Source: Primula veris (Eukaryota; Streptophyta; Magnoliopsida; Ericales; Primulaceae). Taken from it: DNA of 64,000 nucleotides. A model generated the notes under the pieces. The model did no database searches and had not been told where the DNA came from. It saw only the letters and a list, made by a program, of their open reading frames with translations. The position numbers and the translations under genes were made by a program. The DNA is taken from positions 23,996,560 through 24,060,559 of the forward strand of contig OY821742.1 in NCBI GenBank assembly GCA_963682055.1. Direction: 5' to 3'. Shown in pieces: positions 45,488-57,800 of this stretch; within the stretch, counting starts at the first letter, position 1, and every line of letters starts with the position of its first letter.

Positions 45488-46392
45488 TCACAAAAGAAAT
45501 CCAAACGCGATGTCAGAAATCCATAACATCACACCCATGAGATCACGATAAAACCGCTTGGATAAGGGAGGTAATTTATCATCGGAGGAAGAAGACGGAG
45601 AGTCACGACGACGACGAGAGATAGTAGGGGCTTCGGTAAGAGCAATAGGGGTATTAGAATGATAGATAGCATTTTGTTCAATTTGATCAAGCGGAAGAAA
45701 TTTTGGTCCATAAACCTTAAATCCTAACCACTCGAGAACATTTTTGCGTAATATCTTTGTGAGAGCTTTCTTGCAAATAAGACTTTCATCTTTAGGAGCA
45801 ATTTGTGTACCCGCCAACTCAACAATAAAATGCTTGTAAATTTTTGTGATAAGAACATCATAAGGAAGTCGATTTTTAGAAATTTTATGGATTCTTGCAT
45901 TTTGAACAAAATAAGTTTAGCAAGATCAACCTTAGTATGTTCTAAGATGTGGATGATATAGAATGCGAGTTCTACCGAAACTTTACTCAAGGAAGAGGAA
46001 CACGGGCGAATAATTTTTCCTATAAAAAAATGAATGATTTTAGCATCAAAAGTCATTTTACTAGACAATAGACATGACGAATAATTTTTTTGTCAGTAAG
46101 TTTTGCAAGACAACCAAGATTGGTATTTTCAAAGGCCACTCCACCTGGTGTTAAGTTCAACAGCTCACGAATTAGGCTTTCGAAAACAACAAAAGTTTCA
46201 CTACCATATAAACACTGGTTAAAAATTGAAATTCCCCATTTTCAACCCTAAAAGAAATGACAGAATAAAATTCTTGGATATGTTTACGATAGACAGGACA
46301 ATCGAGAGTAAGGAGAATGTCCCAATTTTGAAAAGCTAAAGTAGAAATAATGCGAGGGAGGCGTTGCTTGAATAAAGGTATATCGAGAAAAT
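45488..46392 (-). pseudogene. Degenerate ORF resembling 'putative plant transposon protein' domain
   Basis: From 46392 on the minus strand, frames connected by shifts read FKQRLPRIISTLAFQNWDIL, YRKHIQEFYSVISF and FQFLTSVY, then ESLIRELLNLTPGGVAF (46170-46120), then HFFIGKIIRPCSSSLSKVSV (46030-45970), and end with LEWLGFKVYGPKFLPLDQIE and an SRRRRDSPSSSSDD tail. The order and style match the ORFs that plant databases call putative plant transposon protein, usually found in non-autonomous LTR elements. No catalytic function can be assigned. It directly follows a primer-binding site, as a gag-position ORF would. Confidence 0.5.
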
Positions 46393-46403
46393 CTCTGATA
46401 CCA
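46393..46403 (-). promoter_or_regulatory. Primer-binding site (tRNA-iMet type)
   Basis: TGGTATCAGAG on the minus strand, the standard complement of initiator tRNA-Met used by plant copia elements, two bases after an LTR-like end (TTCAACA). It is downstream of pol, where no primer site is expected. Confidence 0.7.
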
Positions 46404-46405
46404 AT

Positions 46406-46646
46406 TGTTGAATGGAGGGAGATATAATACAGAAGAAGAAAAGAGAAAGCAACAAAATTATTATATTGGTCCAAAATTTATAATGACAATTAAATAAGTA
46501 TAATATATTACAAAAAATATATATACAAAATCCAAAAAAACTAGAAATGACAGCATCCACCAAGCAATATCACAATTAAGATCAACAATCAAACAACTAA
46601 GATTTAATAAACAAAAACTATTGAAAATACATATATAAGTTCAACA
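46406..46646 (-). mobile_element. LTR-like segment of 241 bp between pol and the extra ORF
   Basis: On the minus strand it starts TGTTGAAC and ends CATTCAACA, perfect TGTTGAA/TTCAACA inverted termini, and is followed by a primer-binding site. The pol stop codon (46641-46643) overlaps its first bases. It is much shorter than, and not visibly similar to, the 3' LTR at 45268. Confidence 0.55.
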
Positions 46647-48168
46647 ATCAAACATACCAAGCTCTCTCTTTATAAAACAAAATATTTCATCCTTAAGTGT
46701 TTTGGTAAAAATATCGTCTAATTGCCTACCGGTACTAATATATTCTAATAAAATAACCCCTTTTTGAACATGATCCCATAAAAAGTGATGTCGTAAATTT
46801 ATATGTTTAGTACAAGGGTGTTGGATCGGATTTTTTGAAAAATTAATAGCACTAGTATTATCACACAATATAGGCACATTATTATACGATAATTCAAAAT
46901 CATTCGATTGTTGACGTATCCAAAGAATTTGCACACAACAACTACATGTGGCAACGTATTCCGCATCCGCCGTAGAAAGTGCTACCGAATTTTCTTTCTT
47001 CCTATGCCAAGAAACTAATGCATTACCCAAAATTGGCAAGTGCCACCAGTACTCTTTCTATTGAAACGACAACCGGTAAAGTCGGCATCGGAATAGCCTA
47101 GCATAACAAATGATGTATCATGCGGGTAAAATAATCCTCTATTACATGTACCTACAAGATATCTAAAAATACGTTTAACGGCAACAACATGTGATTCCTT
47201 AGGACAAGATTGATATCTAGCACACAAATAAACACTAAACATGATATCGAGTCTACTTGCGGTTAAATATAAGAGGGATCCAATCATACCTCTATATAGC
47301 CTTTGATCTACGCAAATACTGGATTCATCTTTTTCTATCTTTGTCGTTGGACTCATTGTCTTGAGCAAGTCTTTTGTGTACTTCTCTTGATTCACAAAGA
47401 TGCCATCCTTTGTTTGTTTGATTTAAAGTCGGAGAAAGTATGTGAACTCACCCATCATGCTCATCTCAAATTCACCTTGCATACACTTAGAAAACTACTC
47501 CCACATGCGATTATTAGTAGCACCAAAGATAATATCATCAACATAAATTTGAATTAAAAACATATCTTTTCCGTCCTTTTTAATAAAAAGAGTAGAGTAC
47601 AAAGTATCATGAGAAAAACCTTTTTTCAATTAAAAACTTACTAAGCCTTTCATATCAAGCCCGTGGAGCTTGCTTTAAACCACAAAGTGCTTTTTGAAGT
47701 TTGTAAACATGATCGGGAAACTCGTGATTTCCAAAACCGGGTGCTTGTTTTACGTAAACTTTCTCATTTAAAAATCATTTAAAATGCACTTTTAACATCC
47801 ATTTGAAATAATTTAAAGCGTTTAAAAAAAATATAAGCAAGAAACATCCTAATGGCTTCTTGTCTAGCCACGGGTGCGTACATTTCATCGAAATCGATGC
47901 ATTCTTCTTGGTTATACCTTTGAGCCACTAGTCTAGGCTTGTTTCTAATAACTACCCCGAATTCATCCATCTAATTACGAAACACCCATTTCGTACCTAT
48001 AATGGATTTATCACGTGATCTAGGAACTAAAGTCCATACGTTGCTATGCTTGAATTGATTTAATTTGTCATGCATAGTTAAAATCCAACTCTCATTTAGT
48101 TCCGCTTCATGAATGTTCTTGGTCTCTAATTGAGACAACAATACAAAATGATTAACTAAATTTCTCAA
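46641..48168 (-). pseudogene. Copia reverse transcriptase and RNase H
   Basis: RT: TIIGTKWVFRN at 47971-48010, RNKPRLVAQ, FDEMYAPVARQEAIR, MDVKSAF (47779-47940) and the catalytic IYVDDIIFG near 47523-47550. RNase H: YSDADFTGC, RKSTGGTCQF (47050-47100), KKENSVALSTADAEYVA (46940-47000), DDIFTKTLKDE and KRELGMFDC at the end. The frame is interrupted near 47780, between 47396 and 47620, and at 47039. Decayed. Confidence 0.9.
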
Positions 48169-48421
48169 AGAATAACGTGTATGTACTCTCTCACCCGGAT
48201 CTCCTATAATTAATTCTTATGGGTGGTGGTTTGCAAATTGCCATTCTTAAGGTAAATCCTCATGAATTTGCACACTAGTTTATAAGTCCACTTGAAGTCG
48301 TTCTATAATCACTTGCTCAACACTAGGCTCAATTTCTACCCTAGGCGTGTCATGATTAGAAGAATATGTAATATGGAAAATATCATCAACAATATCATTA
48401 ACAATTAAAGATTTATCAAGA

Positions 48422-49250
48422 TTAGGTAAAAGTCTCATCAAAAGAAACATGTATCGATTTTTCTACGAATAGAGTTCTCTTATTAAAAACTATATGATTT
48501 ACTCGATATTGCATATCCAAGAAAAATTCCTTCATCGGACTTAACATCGAATTTTCGCAAATTGTCCTTACCATAATTCGTAAGGGGTCTTTTTTAACTG
48601 ACCTAATTAAAGCTCTATTTAAAATATAACAAGCAGAATTTACGGCTTCGGCCCAAAAATACTTTGGTAAATTATTTTCACAAAGCATGGTCTGTGCCAT
48701 TTCCTCTAGGGTTCTATTCTTCCTCTCTACTACCCCATTTTACTGAGGCATACGAGCGGCCGAAAAATTATGATCAATACCATTATCATCACAATAAGTT
48801 TGAAATGGTGTGTTCTCAAATTCCTTACCATGATCGGTTCGGATACTTTTGATCATATAATCCTTTCATGTTTGGAGCTTTTTACAAAGTACAGAAAATT
48901 CTTTAAAATCTTCATGCTTATGAGATAAAAACAAAACCCATGTAAAACGACTATAATGTCCGGGAAGGACAAACTAAATTCATATGAATAAGCTCCAAAC
49001 AACTAGTAGTAGAAATAATATTTTTAAACTTAAAAGAAATCTTTGTTTGTTTGCCTAATTGGCAAGCGTGGCAAAGTTTGTCCTTTTTATAAGTAACTTT
49101 TGGTAAACCTGTTACCAAATCTTTTCTAGGAAGCTTAGCGAGTAAATCGAGACTAGCATGACCAAGTCTTCTATGACAGAACCAACCATTGTCATTGATA
49201 ATAACAAGACAGTTGACTTCATTGTCCACCGATCTATTCAAATTAATCAT
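48422..49250 (-). pseudogene. Copia integrase
   Basis: The HHCC zinc-binding part is clear at 49010-49190 (CHRRLGHASLDLLAKLP, then LCHACQLGKQTK). The core follows with frame breaks; MAQTMLCENNLPKYFWAEAV and YILNRALIR at 48590-48700 are the typical end of the DDE core. An in-frame break lies near 48860-48950. Confidence 0.88.
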
Positions 49251-49262
49251 ATAGACATTAAT

Positions 49263-49650
49263 TTATCTTTGACCAATGAGAATAGTTTTATTATCGAAAA
49301 TGCAATGAATAATGTAATGCGATTTTTCAAAAATAACTTTATGACCCAAGTTGCAAAGTTGACTAATACTAAGCAAGTTATGTTTAAGACCATCAACGAG
49401 CAACACATTATCAATAATAACATTAGGAGTTTTATAAATACTACCGATACCGATGATTTTACCCTTGCTATTATCCCCGAAAGTAGCAAAGACTTCGTCT
49501 TTAGGTGTAAGAGTAGTAAATTTTATTTTGTCTCCCGTCATATGCCTTGAGCATCCACTATCCAAAAACCACTTGTCCTCATTAATTTTTGACTTCATGC
49601 ATACCTATAAAACAAAACGATCGTTGGTATCCTAATCCACTTTTGGATCC
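49263..49650 (-). pseudogene. Copia protease region
   Basis: KWFLDSGCSRHMTGDK contains the aspartic-protease DSG motif, followed by VFATFGDNSKGKIIGIG and LLVDGLKHNLLSISQLC, the standard protease to GAG-pre-integrase link. Confidence 0.9.
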
Positions 49651-49690
49651 TTGAGGGTTAGTGTCTCGACCATTTGAAACCCAAACCAAG

Positions 49691-51030
49691 TCATTTATAT
49701 CTATAAGGGCAATAGACATAATCTTCAAAATGATCACAACGGTTGAAAATAAGACATTTAACATGCACACTTGGTTTTACAAACCGATTATAAACTAAGT
49801 CATTTTTATGCAACTTATTTTTACGAAAGTAACTAGGTTGGCTATTTCCATTTTTAGTCGTTGGTTTGGTTAATAGATTTTTATGATTTGCCATTAGGAG
49901 TGGATTATAGGCTACGCCGTTTTTATCATAAGCGCCTTGTTGAGAAGGTAGTATATTACTTAACATTTTACTTCCTTTAGCGAACTTAGCAAGATTAAGT
50001 TCGGCGCTATCCGCCTTAATTTTACATGAACTAAAGTCATTTACTAACTTATCATTTTTCATGGCAAGTTCGGCATTTATAGAGGTGAGTGAATCATTTT
50101 TAAATCTAAGTTTTCAAGTTCGTCTTGTAAAATAGTTAGCATTTTTCTAAACAATTTGGTTTTACCTCTAGCTTTTTCTAAACAAACTAACACATCATCA
50201 ATATCAATGCAATCATTGCTTGATAAAGACGAGTTAGAGGAGTGAAAGCTTACATCCTCGGTTTCGTCATCTCTAGCCATGAGACAAAGGTTTGCGACTT
50301 CATTGTCGCTATCAGAGCTATCATCATCGCTCCCCATGTGGCCATGAATGAGTTCTTGAATTCTTTCCTTCTTTCGAACTTGTCCTTTTTCTTCAAGTGA
50401 CATTTGTTTTGCATGTGGCCGGATTTGTGACACCTATAGCAAATGATTTCATCCTTTTTGTTCGATTTATTGGATGGCTCTCTCTTATATTACTTTTTTC
50501 GAAATCGTTGTCCGTCCTTCTTTTCCTAACTTAGAAACTTGTCTTAGCGTTTGGTGAATAGAGCCATTTCCTCCTCTTCACTAGAAGAATTGTCATTGCT
50601 ATCGTCATTTGTTGTACTTTTGAAAGTGATGTCTTTCTTCTTTTTCGAGTCATTATCTTGTTTTCGAGTCGTCATGTCTAATTCGTGGGTACTTAAGAAT
50701 CCTATGAGGTTGTCGAGAGAGAGGGCGTTCATGTTCTTGGCCTCTTGTATTGCCGTCAGTTTTGATTCCCACTTTCTCGGAAGGCTCCTTAGAATCTTCG
50801 TCACCATTTCCTTCCTAGAATAAACTTTTTCAAGTCTTTTAAGATCATTAGTAATTTTAGTAAAACGAGTATACATAGATACAATAGACTCATCATCATC
50901 AAACTTAAAGACCTCGTAATCATGAATAAGCATGCTAATTTTAGAGTCTTTAACTTGGGTAGTTTTCCCGTGCATAATAGCTAGTTTATCCCACATTTGC
51001 TTAGCGGTATCACAACTGTAAATCTTATCA
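49691..51030 (-). pseudogene. Copia gag with CCHC zinc knuckle, 5' end missing
   Basis: From about 51030: KQMWDKLAIMHGKT, DDESIVSMYTRFTKITNDLK, KILRSLPRKWESKLTAIQEA, SLDNLIGFLSTHELDM, an acidic SSSEEEEMALF stretch, and a zinc knuckle CYRCHKSGHMQNKC at about 50407-50448, then an acidic coiled region (50077-50430). Frameshifts separate the pieces. Sequence before codon KQMWDK is lost at the junction with the NRDE2 upstream region. Confidence 0.9.
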
Positions 51031-51339
51031 CAACTGGTTTTTTATGATTTTTTGTGATTTTTTTTATTTGTTTTTATTTACGAGGGAGAGAGAGATATTT
51101 TTTTATTTTATTTTTTTATAAAATTAGATTTTTTTTTAATTTATATAGTATGAAAAAGTAATATAAAAGAGGAAATCAAATAATAAATAGATATATAATC
51201 AGAATTAAAGTTGTGGTATTAATCATAAAAAAAAAAATTATTTAAAATTGACGGGGGGGACGGGTCTAACAGTATTTAATACAAATCGATAATGGAGTAA
51301 AAACCCAAACAATTCAGAAAAGAGGTTCTGTAGAGAGAG
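51031..51339 (+). promoter_or_regulatory. NRDE2 upstream region
   Basis: Only about 300 bp separate the truncated retroelement from the NRDE2 start codon: an AT-rich block (51040-51240), then GACGGGGGGGACGGG at 51250 and a short leader. No clear TATA box position can be defended. The promoter is therefore compact or extends into retroelement sequence. Confidence 0.4.
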
Positions 51340-51806
51340 ATGGGAGAAGCGAAATCGGAACCCGAACAACTCTTCCCCATAACGGTCACCTTGTCCTCCT
51401 CCGATGCCGTGGCCGGAGCATCACCACCGCCACCGACAAGTTGGCTAAACAACCACAGCTTCACCACCATAAACACCAATCCTAATCCTAATCCCAATCC
51501 CAATCCCAATCCCAATCGTAACTTCCACCATTATCCACTCTTCTCAGACTCTGACTCCGATACTCCCCCTCTACAAAAACAACACTCCGATCTTCCCCCT
51601 CTACCCAGTCCGACTCGTTATGACCTTGTTTCGGATGAGAAGAAGAGGAAGAGTAAGAAGAAAAAGAAGAGTTTTCTTAATGGAGGAGGAGTAATGGAGA
51701 GGAAGGCAAAGGTATCATTTTTAAAAGATGAGAGTTGGAAAGAGAAGGATTATTACTTTGATTCACGTGGTGATCCTGATAACCTCTCCTTTGGTTCCCT
51801 TTACAG
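51340..51806 (+). CDS. NRDE2: NRDE2 exon 1 (residues 1-156)
   Basis: It encodes the disordered N-terminus, including a run of Asn-Pro dipeptides from an AATCC(C/T) hexamer repeat (51477-51517), SDSDSD acidic and KKRKSKKKKK basic motifs and the conserved KDYYFDSRGDPDNL segment. The donor AG|GTTTCT splits an Arg codon. Confidence 0.9.
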
Positions 51807-54800
51807 GTTTCTACTCTTCTCTGTGTTGGAATTGTCCCATATTCCTTGCTTGATTAAACATTAATATAGCTAAATATTAATTTACACTCCTATCCTTCCG
51901 TACTACTTACTATTAAGACTTTTTAGTTGGGAATTGGACCAGTTTCAACATTTTTGATTATTTGGCCTTTTCTTGTTACTATTTTGTCAACACTGTTTTT
52001 GGGTTTCTCCTTTTCTATTACATTATTTTATCTCATTTTATTGATTTATCTCAACTCATCTCCCTCCTCATCCAACCTCCTACATGGTTATTGACATACT
52101 TATTTTTGCATAACTACCTTTTAGTTCTTAATTAAGTAATATCTAGCAAAACTATAGCTTACTCTAGTATTATGTATTTTAGTAATTAGGTAACACTAGA
52201 GGGTTTTTGGATTAGTGGACCTTGAGTTGTCAGAATTTGGCAACACAGTTTTTTGAGCGGCTTTTCTAGATTATTTTGCTTTTAAAAAAGCAATGGGTTA
52301 AGTAGTCAGATTACTTAGCTTTTTAATAAAGCAAGGTTTTAAGGTAAAGAAAGGTAGAAAATGCTAAAAATATAAAGAAAATGGATTCTCAAAAGCAAAC
52401 AACACTACCCTCCCTCCTCAGACTCCGACTCCGATATTTCCCCTCTATCCAAACAACACTCCACTCCGAATCCCAGTGCGAGTCATTATGACATTGCTGA
52501 GGATGATAAGTCCGATGATGATACGGAGAAGAGGAGGGGGAAGACAAAGAAGAAAAGTAAAAAAAAAAAAAGAGGAGTTTTTTTCATGGAGGAGGAGTGT
52601 TGGAGAGGAAGGCGAAGGTATCGTTTTTGGAGGAGGAGAGAGGGAAAGAGAAGGAGTATTACTTTGATTCACGCGGTGATCCTGATAACCTCGCCTTCGT
52701 TTCCCTTTACAGGTATGTTTTGTGGACTACGTTTTTAGTTGCTTATTAGTGATTACGTACTTATGTTGCATAAGTACCTTTTAATGAAGTAATATCTAGA
52801 GAAACTATAGCTTAGTTTAGTATTATCATGTATCTTACTGTAGTAGTTAAAAGTAAAACTAGAGGGTTCTTACTGCCTTTGGCTGCCTTTACAGATAGGT
52901 GGTTTCCTGCTTTATTTACCACTTCTAAAAAGCAAGCTAACTGGAGGATGGATTACGCGTTTAGTTGTGACTATGCCGGAATTTGGCAACGCTGTTTTTG
53001 GGCTGCTTTTAGAGATTATTTAGCTTTTTTTTAAAAAGCAAGCCAACCAGGGGCAAAGCCAGAAATGGTTTATGGGGGTGCCGAATTTACATTATCTACT
53101 ATATTTAGTGGGAAAAAAATTAGGGTGTCGAATCACCGTTTCAACATAATTTAGTGAAATTACAAAAAACACAATTATCGGAATTATATGGGTGGTAGCG
53201 AGGCCCCCAATGGTCTCTACATAGCTTCTCCCTGGAGCCAACTGGAGGATTAGGCGTTAAGTTGTGACTATTTGGCAACACAGTATTTGGGAGGCTTTTG
53301 TAGATTATTTTGCTTTTTTAAAAAGCAATCGGTAAAGTAGTCAGATTACTTAGCTTTTAAAAAAAGAAAGATTTTAGGGTAAAAAAAGGTAGAAATGGTA
53401 AAAATATAACCATAAAAAATTGGATTCTCAACGGATTTTTCCACAGCTTTTTTAAGCTGATTTTTGACCAAACAGACCCGAAGCGGAATTACGCTCTAGG
53501 CGACCTATTTCTCCTACAACCTCCTTGCGTCTTTTAGATCACTGCTATTTACTCATTTCTTATGGTAAATACAGTGGAGGAACCAGGATCATGTATGGGA
53601 AGGACAGAATTCATGTGGATGCTTTACTTTTTTTTGTCATTACGCGGGTGGTGAAAGGTTAAAGTTAGCAATAATTTGTAAGGATACATGGTAGAGATTT
53701 TGATTCTTATTAATTTGCGGGGCGCTGTAAGGTTGGAACCAGTTATATTGTGTAAAAATGCATGGTTAAAAATATTTGTGTTTTCTTAATTTTAAGGGGA
53801 TGTTGCCCCTCTTAGCCTACTTCTAGTTCCTGAGTAAATTGATGTGACACATTGTTTGGAATCTGCGGAACATGGGAACTGGATTTTTTTTAATACTACA
53901 GTAAACAAAGAAGAATAAGGTAGAAGTTGAGACATGGAAAACATAAATGGAGAATGAAAACTACAAGCAAAAATATGATAAATATGAAGTAAACAATAAT
54001 TGGAGGGGCTGAAATTATATTTGTTTGTTTTTTGTTTTGAGAGGAGTGGTATATTGTGAAAAGATAAATTTTTTTGTCAAATTAATGAAGTACTGTTAGT
54101 ACTAGTATACTCGGATCGAGCAGAAGAACTTTGATTCTTGCAGACAGCGTGATAACTTGTTAAACCAGTCTGTTCTATTTTCTGTGGGATGAGTCTGGGA
54201 TTGATTTGTTGTATCTTTTAAGATCATATTTTTTTTCTACACATTTTAAAGGTAGACTTTTAGTTGTTTGGCCTGGAAAAGGCTAGTAGTTTTAAGCAAA
54301 TGATCATGGACTTTTCTCATTAGGAAATAACCTTATTTATTGGCCTAAATGCTGCAGCCAAACAAGTCAATTTGTGTACCATTGAATTAACAAGGTGTTA
54401 AGAAGTGTTTATGAATATGGGAACTTGGAGAACGGATTTACTTTTTCTGGACTTGAATGTTTGATCAAACTAGGGCTTGTTTGGCTGCGTCTGCTTTGCA
54501 AATAGGTTGGTTTGTACGAAGCTGAGAAATTGGTAGTTCGGTTCAACTTAAACATCTTATTTACTTAGGCAAGAAAGTGCAAAAGAGCTCAATTTATGCA
54601 ACAGGCTAACCAAATGCATTAACATCTCATATGCCGAATTTCTCGAAATCTGCAACACAACAAGTCCTAGAGATAAAGTTTCCATACTAGTTTATCATGT
54701 ATGGAATGTATTTTTTTTTCCGACTGCTCATTTAAACCGTTCATACTTCTTATCCTACGTAAGAATTGATAATTTATATGGATGCCAAACTCGAGAATTC

Positions 54801-57800
54801 CCTAATCCCTGGAAGCCAGGACTATCTTGACTGTCTTCTAATTAATATCAATGGCACTTTTTGTATGTGTTGTAGTCATTCACAAGTGCATGTAGCCAAC
54901 ATTGTTGGCCAGTTGTTATCTGTACTCACAGCTGCTTGCAGAATAAAAGCCTTTATACTATCAGGGTATCAGAATTCTATGCTTGAATCGCAGTCGTTTG
55001 GTTTAGCCATAAAATAAAAAGAACCATATCTATTTCAAGCTTATTTTCTAGTAGAATATGCATGCACCATATATTTTAGAGTAGATCCTCTTAAGTTGGA
55101 GATGTTCTAATTAATTAACTTTTTTCTGATGTTGCAATTGGTGTTGCAGAATGGACGTTGCACGTTACAAACTAAAAAATTCCGTAAAGTCAAACGAGCT
55201 CTATCCCAAATCAGTCTATCGAAGGAATGGTAAAAATTTGGTCATTAACGAAGAAATTGACATTGATGCACATGATGATAAAATCAAATCTGATGGTCGT
55301 TATTGGTCTGCAAAAAATGCTGCACTTGAAAGACACAGAAATTTGAAACGAATTCGAATTTATGTACCCAATGAGTGCTCTACAAGTGTTCCTACTGACT
55401 TTGTACCTTTAAGGAACCAGCAAGATTCTGAAAAGGTCGTCTTTGTTCTTGAAGAGTCTTGGGAAGATATGGTATTACGTAAAACAAGAGAGTTCAATAA
55501 AAAGTCGCGAGAGCACCCACATTATGAGAAAATTTGGTTAGAATTTGCGGATTTTCAAGACAAAGTTGCAAGCATGCAACCACAAAAAGGTGCTCGTTTA
55601 CAAACCCTTGAGAAGAAGATTAGTATATTGGAAAAGGCAATTGAGCTTAATCCGGATAATGAGGAACTAATTATATATCTTCTAAATGCTTATCGAACTA
55701 GAGACGGTAGTGATGTACTCATTGATCGGTGGGAAAAGATACTGATGCAAAATTCGGGGAGTGTGAGATTATGGAAAGAGTTTTTGCACGTTGCTCAAGG
55801 AGAGTTTTCCAGGTTTAAAGTGCCACAAATGAGAAAAATTTATGTTAACGCGATACAAGCTCTATCTTCTGCATGTAGCAGGCAATGTAGGCAGGTCTTT
55901 GATCAATTTTCCTTTCGGTGTTGTGATTTATGTTTTTGTGAATTTTATCTTGGAAGAATGCATGTTATGCAGTTGTAATTGTACTCTCACCCTCACAGAA
56001 TGATCTTATCTAATTGGGCAAACATATTCCAGACTATAAAATTTTCAGTTGCTTATGTATTTGAAATGGTATTAGGCCTGCAGCTGGCTTCCACATGCGT
56101 TTATAGGTAAAATCTGTATGAAGAGTGAAAGATTTAATAGAATAGACTCATAGAGTTATACGTTTCATTTTGCAAAATCTATAAGCAATTGCAATTATAC
56201 AGGCTACAATATGTTTTCCAGCTGCTCAGGTATAAGATTTGGTTTTAAGTCTCTGCATGCCTGAACGGATGACTATATCTTTGTGAAGAACGAAAAATTA
56301 ACCGGAAAATGGAATCTCATGTTTTTAAGCTCTCTTTGCTTCTCAATTTCTTTTCCTTTGCTGTTTTAATTTAATTCTTCAAATTTTTGTTTTGTTAGGA
56401 ATCTTATGTTTTTATTTGTTATTATTTAGTTCCACGTTTTATCTCTCTCAGTTTATACAAGTTCCACATCATAGCGCTCCCTTAACCATTGTGTTTTGTA
56501 CAGGTCAACCAAACTTCTGATTCATCCTCAGTTGATCGAACGATTGTCCAACTAGAACTCGGATTAGTAGACGTGTTTATCAGCTTTTGCAGGTTTGAGT
56601 GGCAAGCTGGTTACCAAGAGTTAGCAACTGCTTTATTTCAAGCTGAGATAGAATACAGCTTATTTTGCCCTTCTTTGCTTCTCACTGAGCAAAGCAAACA
56701 GAGACTATTTGAACACTTTTGGAACAGTAATGGTGCAAGAGTTGGGGAACAGGAAGCTCTCGGATGGTCAGCTTGGCTAGAGAGAGAAGAGGAACGAAGG
56801 CAGACGGTTATACAAGAGGAGTCTGTTTCTGTAAATGAAGAAGGGGGTTGGACTGGTTGGTCAGAACAATTATTTAAAAATAACGGAGTTGGTGAAAGTT
56901 CAGATGTTATAGTTGATGTAGCTATGGAGGAGAGAGATGAAGATATTGAGATGAGAGATATGGAAGAGAGAGATGATACCGATGCTTTGATGAAAATGAT
57001 GGGTATTGGTTCTGATACCGACCCAAACATCGAGGTCAAGGACACTGTGACTTGGAACAGATGGTCAAAAGAAGAGTTGTCGAGAGATTCCAATCAATGG
57101 ATGCCGATGCGTACACAATCTGGTACATTCTTTTATATTTCTCTATAGTTTAACAACTAATCATGTTATATCTCAAGGAAAACATCTCCTTTATACACCG
57201 ACCTACCAGGTTTTAACAGTTGGTACACCGACCTATAACTCAAAATCGGACACAAATCTACACAAAAATAAACAGTTAGTTCACTAACGTATGCGAATTC
57301 ATTTTTTAGATACCAATTTACAAATGATCGAACCATTAGTACAGAAATCTATAATAATGTTTTTTGATAATTAAAAGATTAAAGTATGATGTTGATGTAC
57401 CTAGATTGAGTCGCAATCAAACAATTAATACATAACTAGTGCTTCTGAGTTGAAATTATTACTTAGGTGTACGAATTGTCTAAGAATATGTAGATTGGTC
57501 TAGACATTATGAAAGTTACCAGTTTACTGTACTGATTTTTAAAAGTTCATAGTTTGCTGTACAGAGCGAAACTATTCCTGTATCTCACAAACAACTTTGT
57601 TTGTTCTTCTTTCATACAGGTATAATTCTTTATTAACACTGCTTGCATTGCAGATGGGGTGTCCGAAGGTGATTTTGCACCAGAGGGCGATGGCCAGCTA
57701 TTAAGAGCAGCATTATTTGAAGATATAAGCGACTATCTTTTCTCTATATGCTCTGTGGAAGCCCGTCTATCCCTTGTATTCCAGTTCATTGATTTTTATG

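Larger units (their letters stand above)
44222..51030 (-). mobile_element. SIRE/Maximus-type Ty1/copia retrotransposon, 5'-truncated and degenerate
   Basis: On the minus strand gag, protease, integrase, reverse transcriptase and RNase H follow in copia order from 51030 to 46641, then 1.4 kb of other sequence, a polypurine tract at 45271-45281 and a 3' LTR. The gag and RT sequence style (SLDNLIGFLSTHEL; RNKPRLVAQRYNQEE) fits the SIRE/Maximus lineage. The 5' LTR and the first part of gag are missing. Many stops and frameshifts make it inactive. Its unexpected middle segment is annotated separately. Confidence 0.85.

Noticed and set aside
49158..49635. Plus-strand ORFs of 130 and 60 codons
   Set aside because: They are the antisense of the copia protease and integrase coding sequence.
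54766..55017. 83-codon ORF in NRDE2 intron 1
   Set aside because: No recognisable domain, not conserved in style, and it ends just before the exon 2 acceptor region.
55151..55978. A separate 275-codon gene starting at ATG 55151
   Set aside because: Exon 1 splices in phase to the base before this ATG and supplies the conserved YYFDSRGD segment; the tail after 55894 is intron read-through.
56638..57093. 151-codon minus-strand Ser-rich ORF
   Set aside because: It is the antisense of NRDE2 exon 3.
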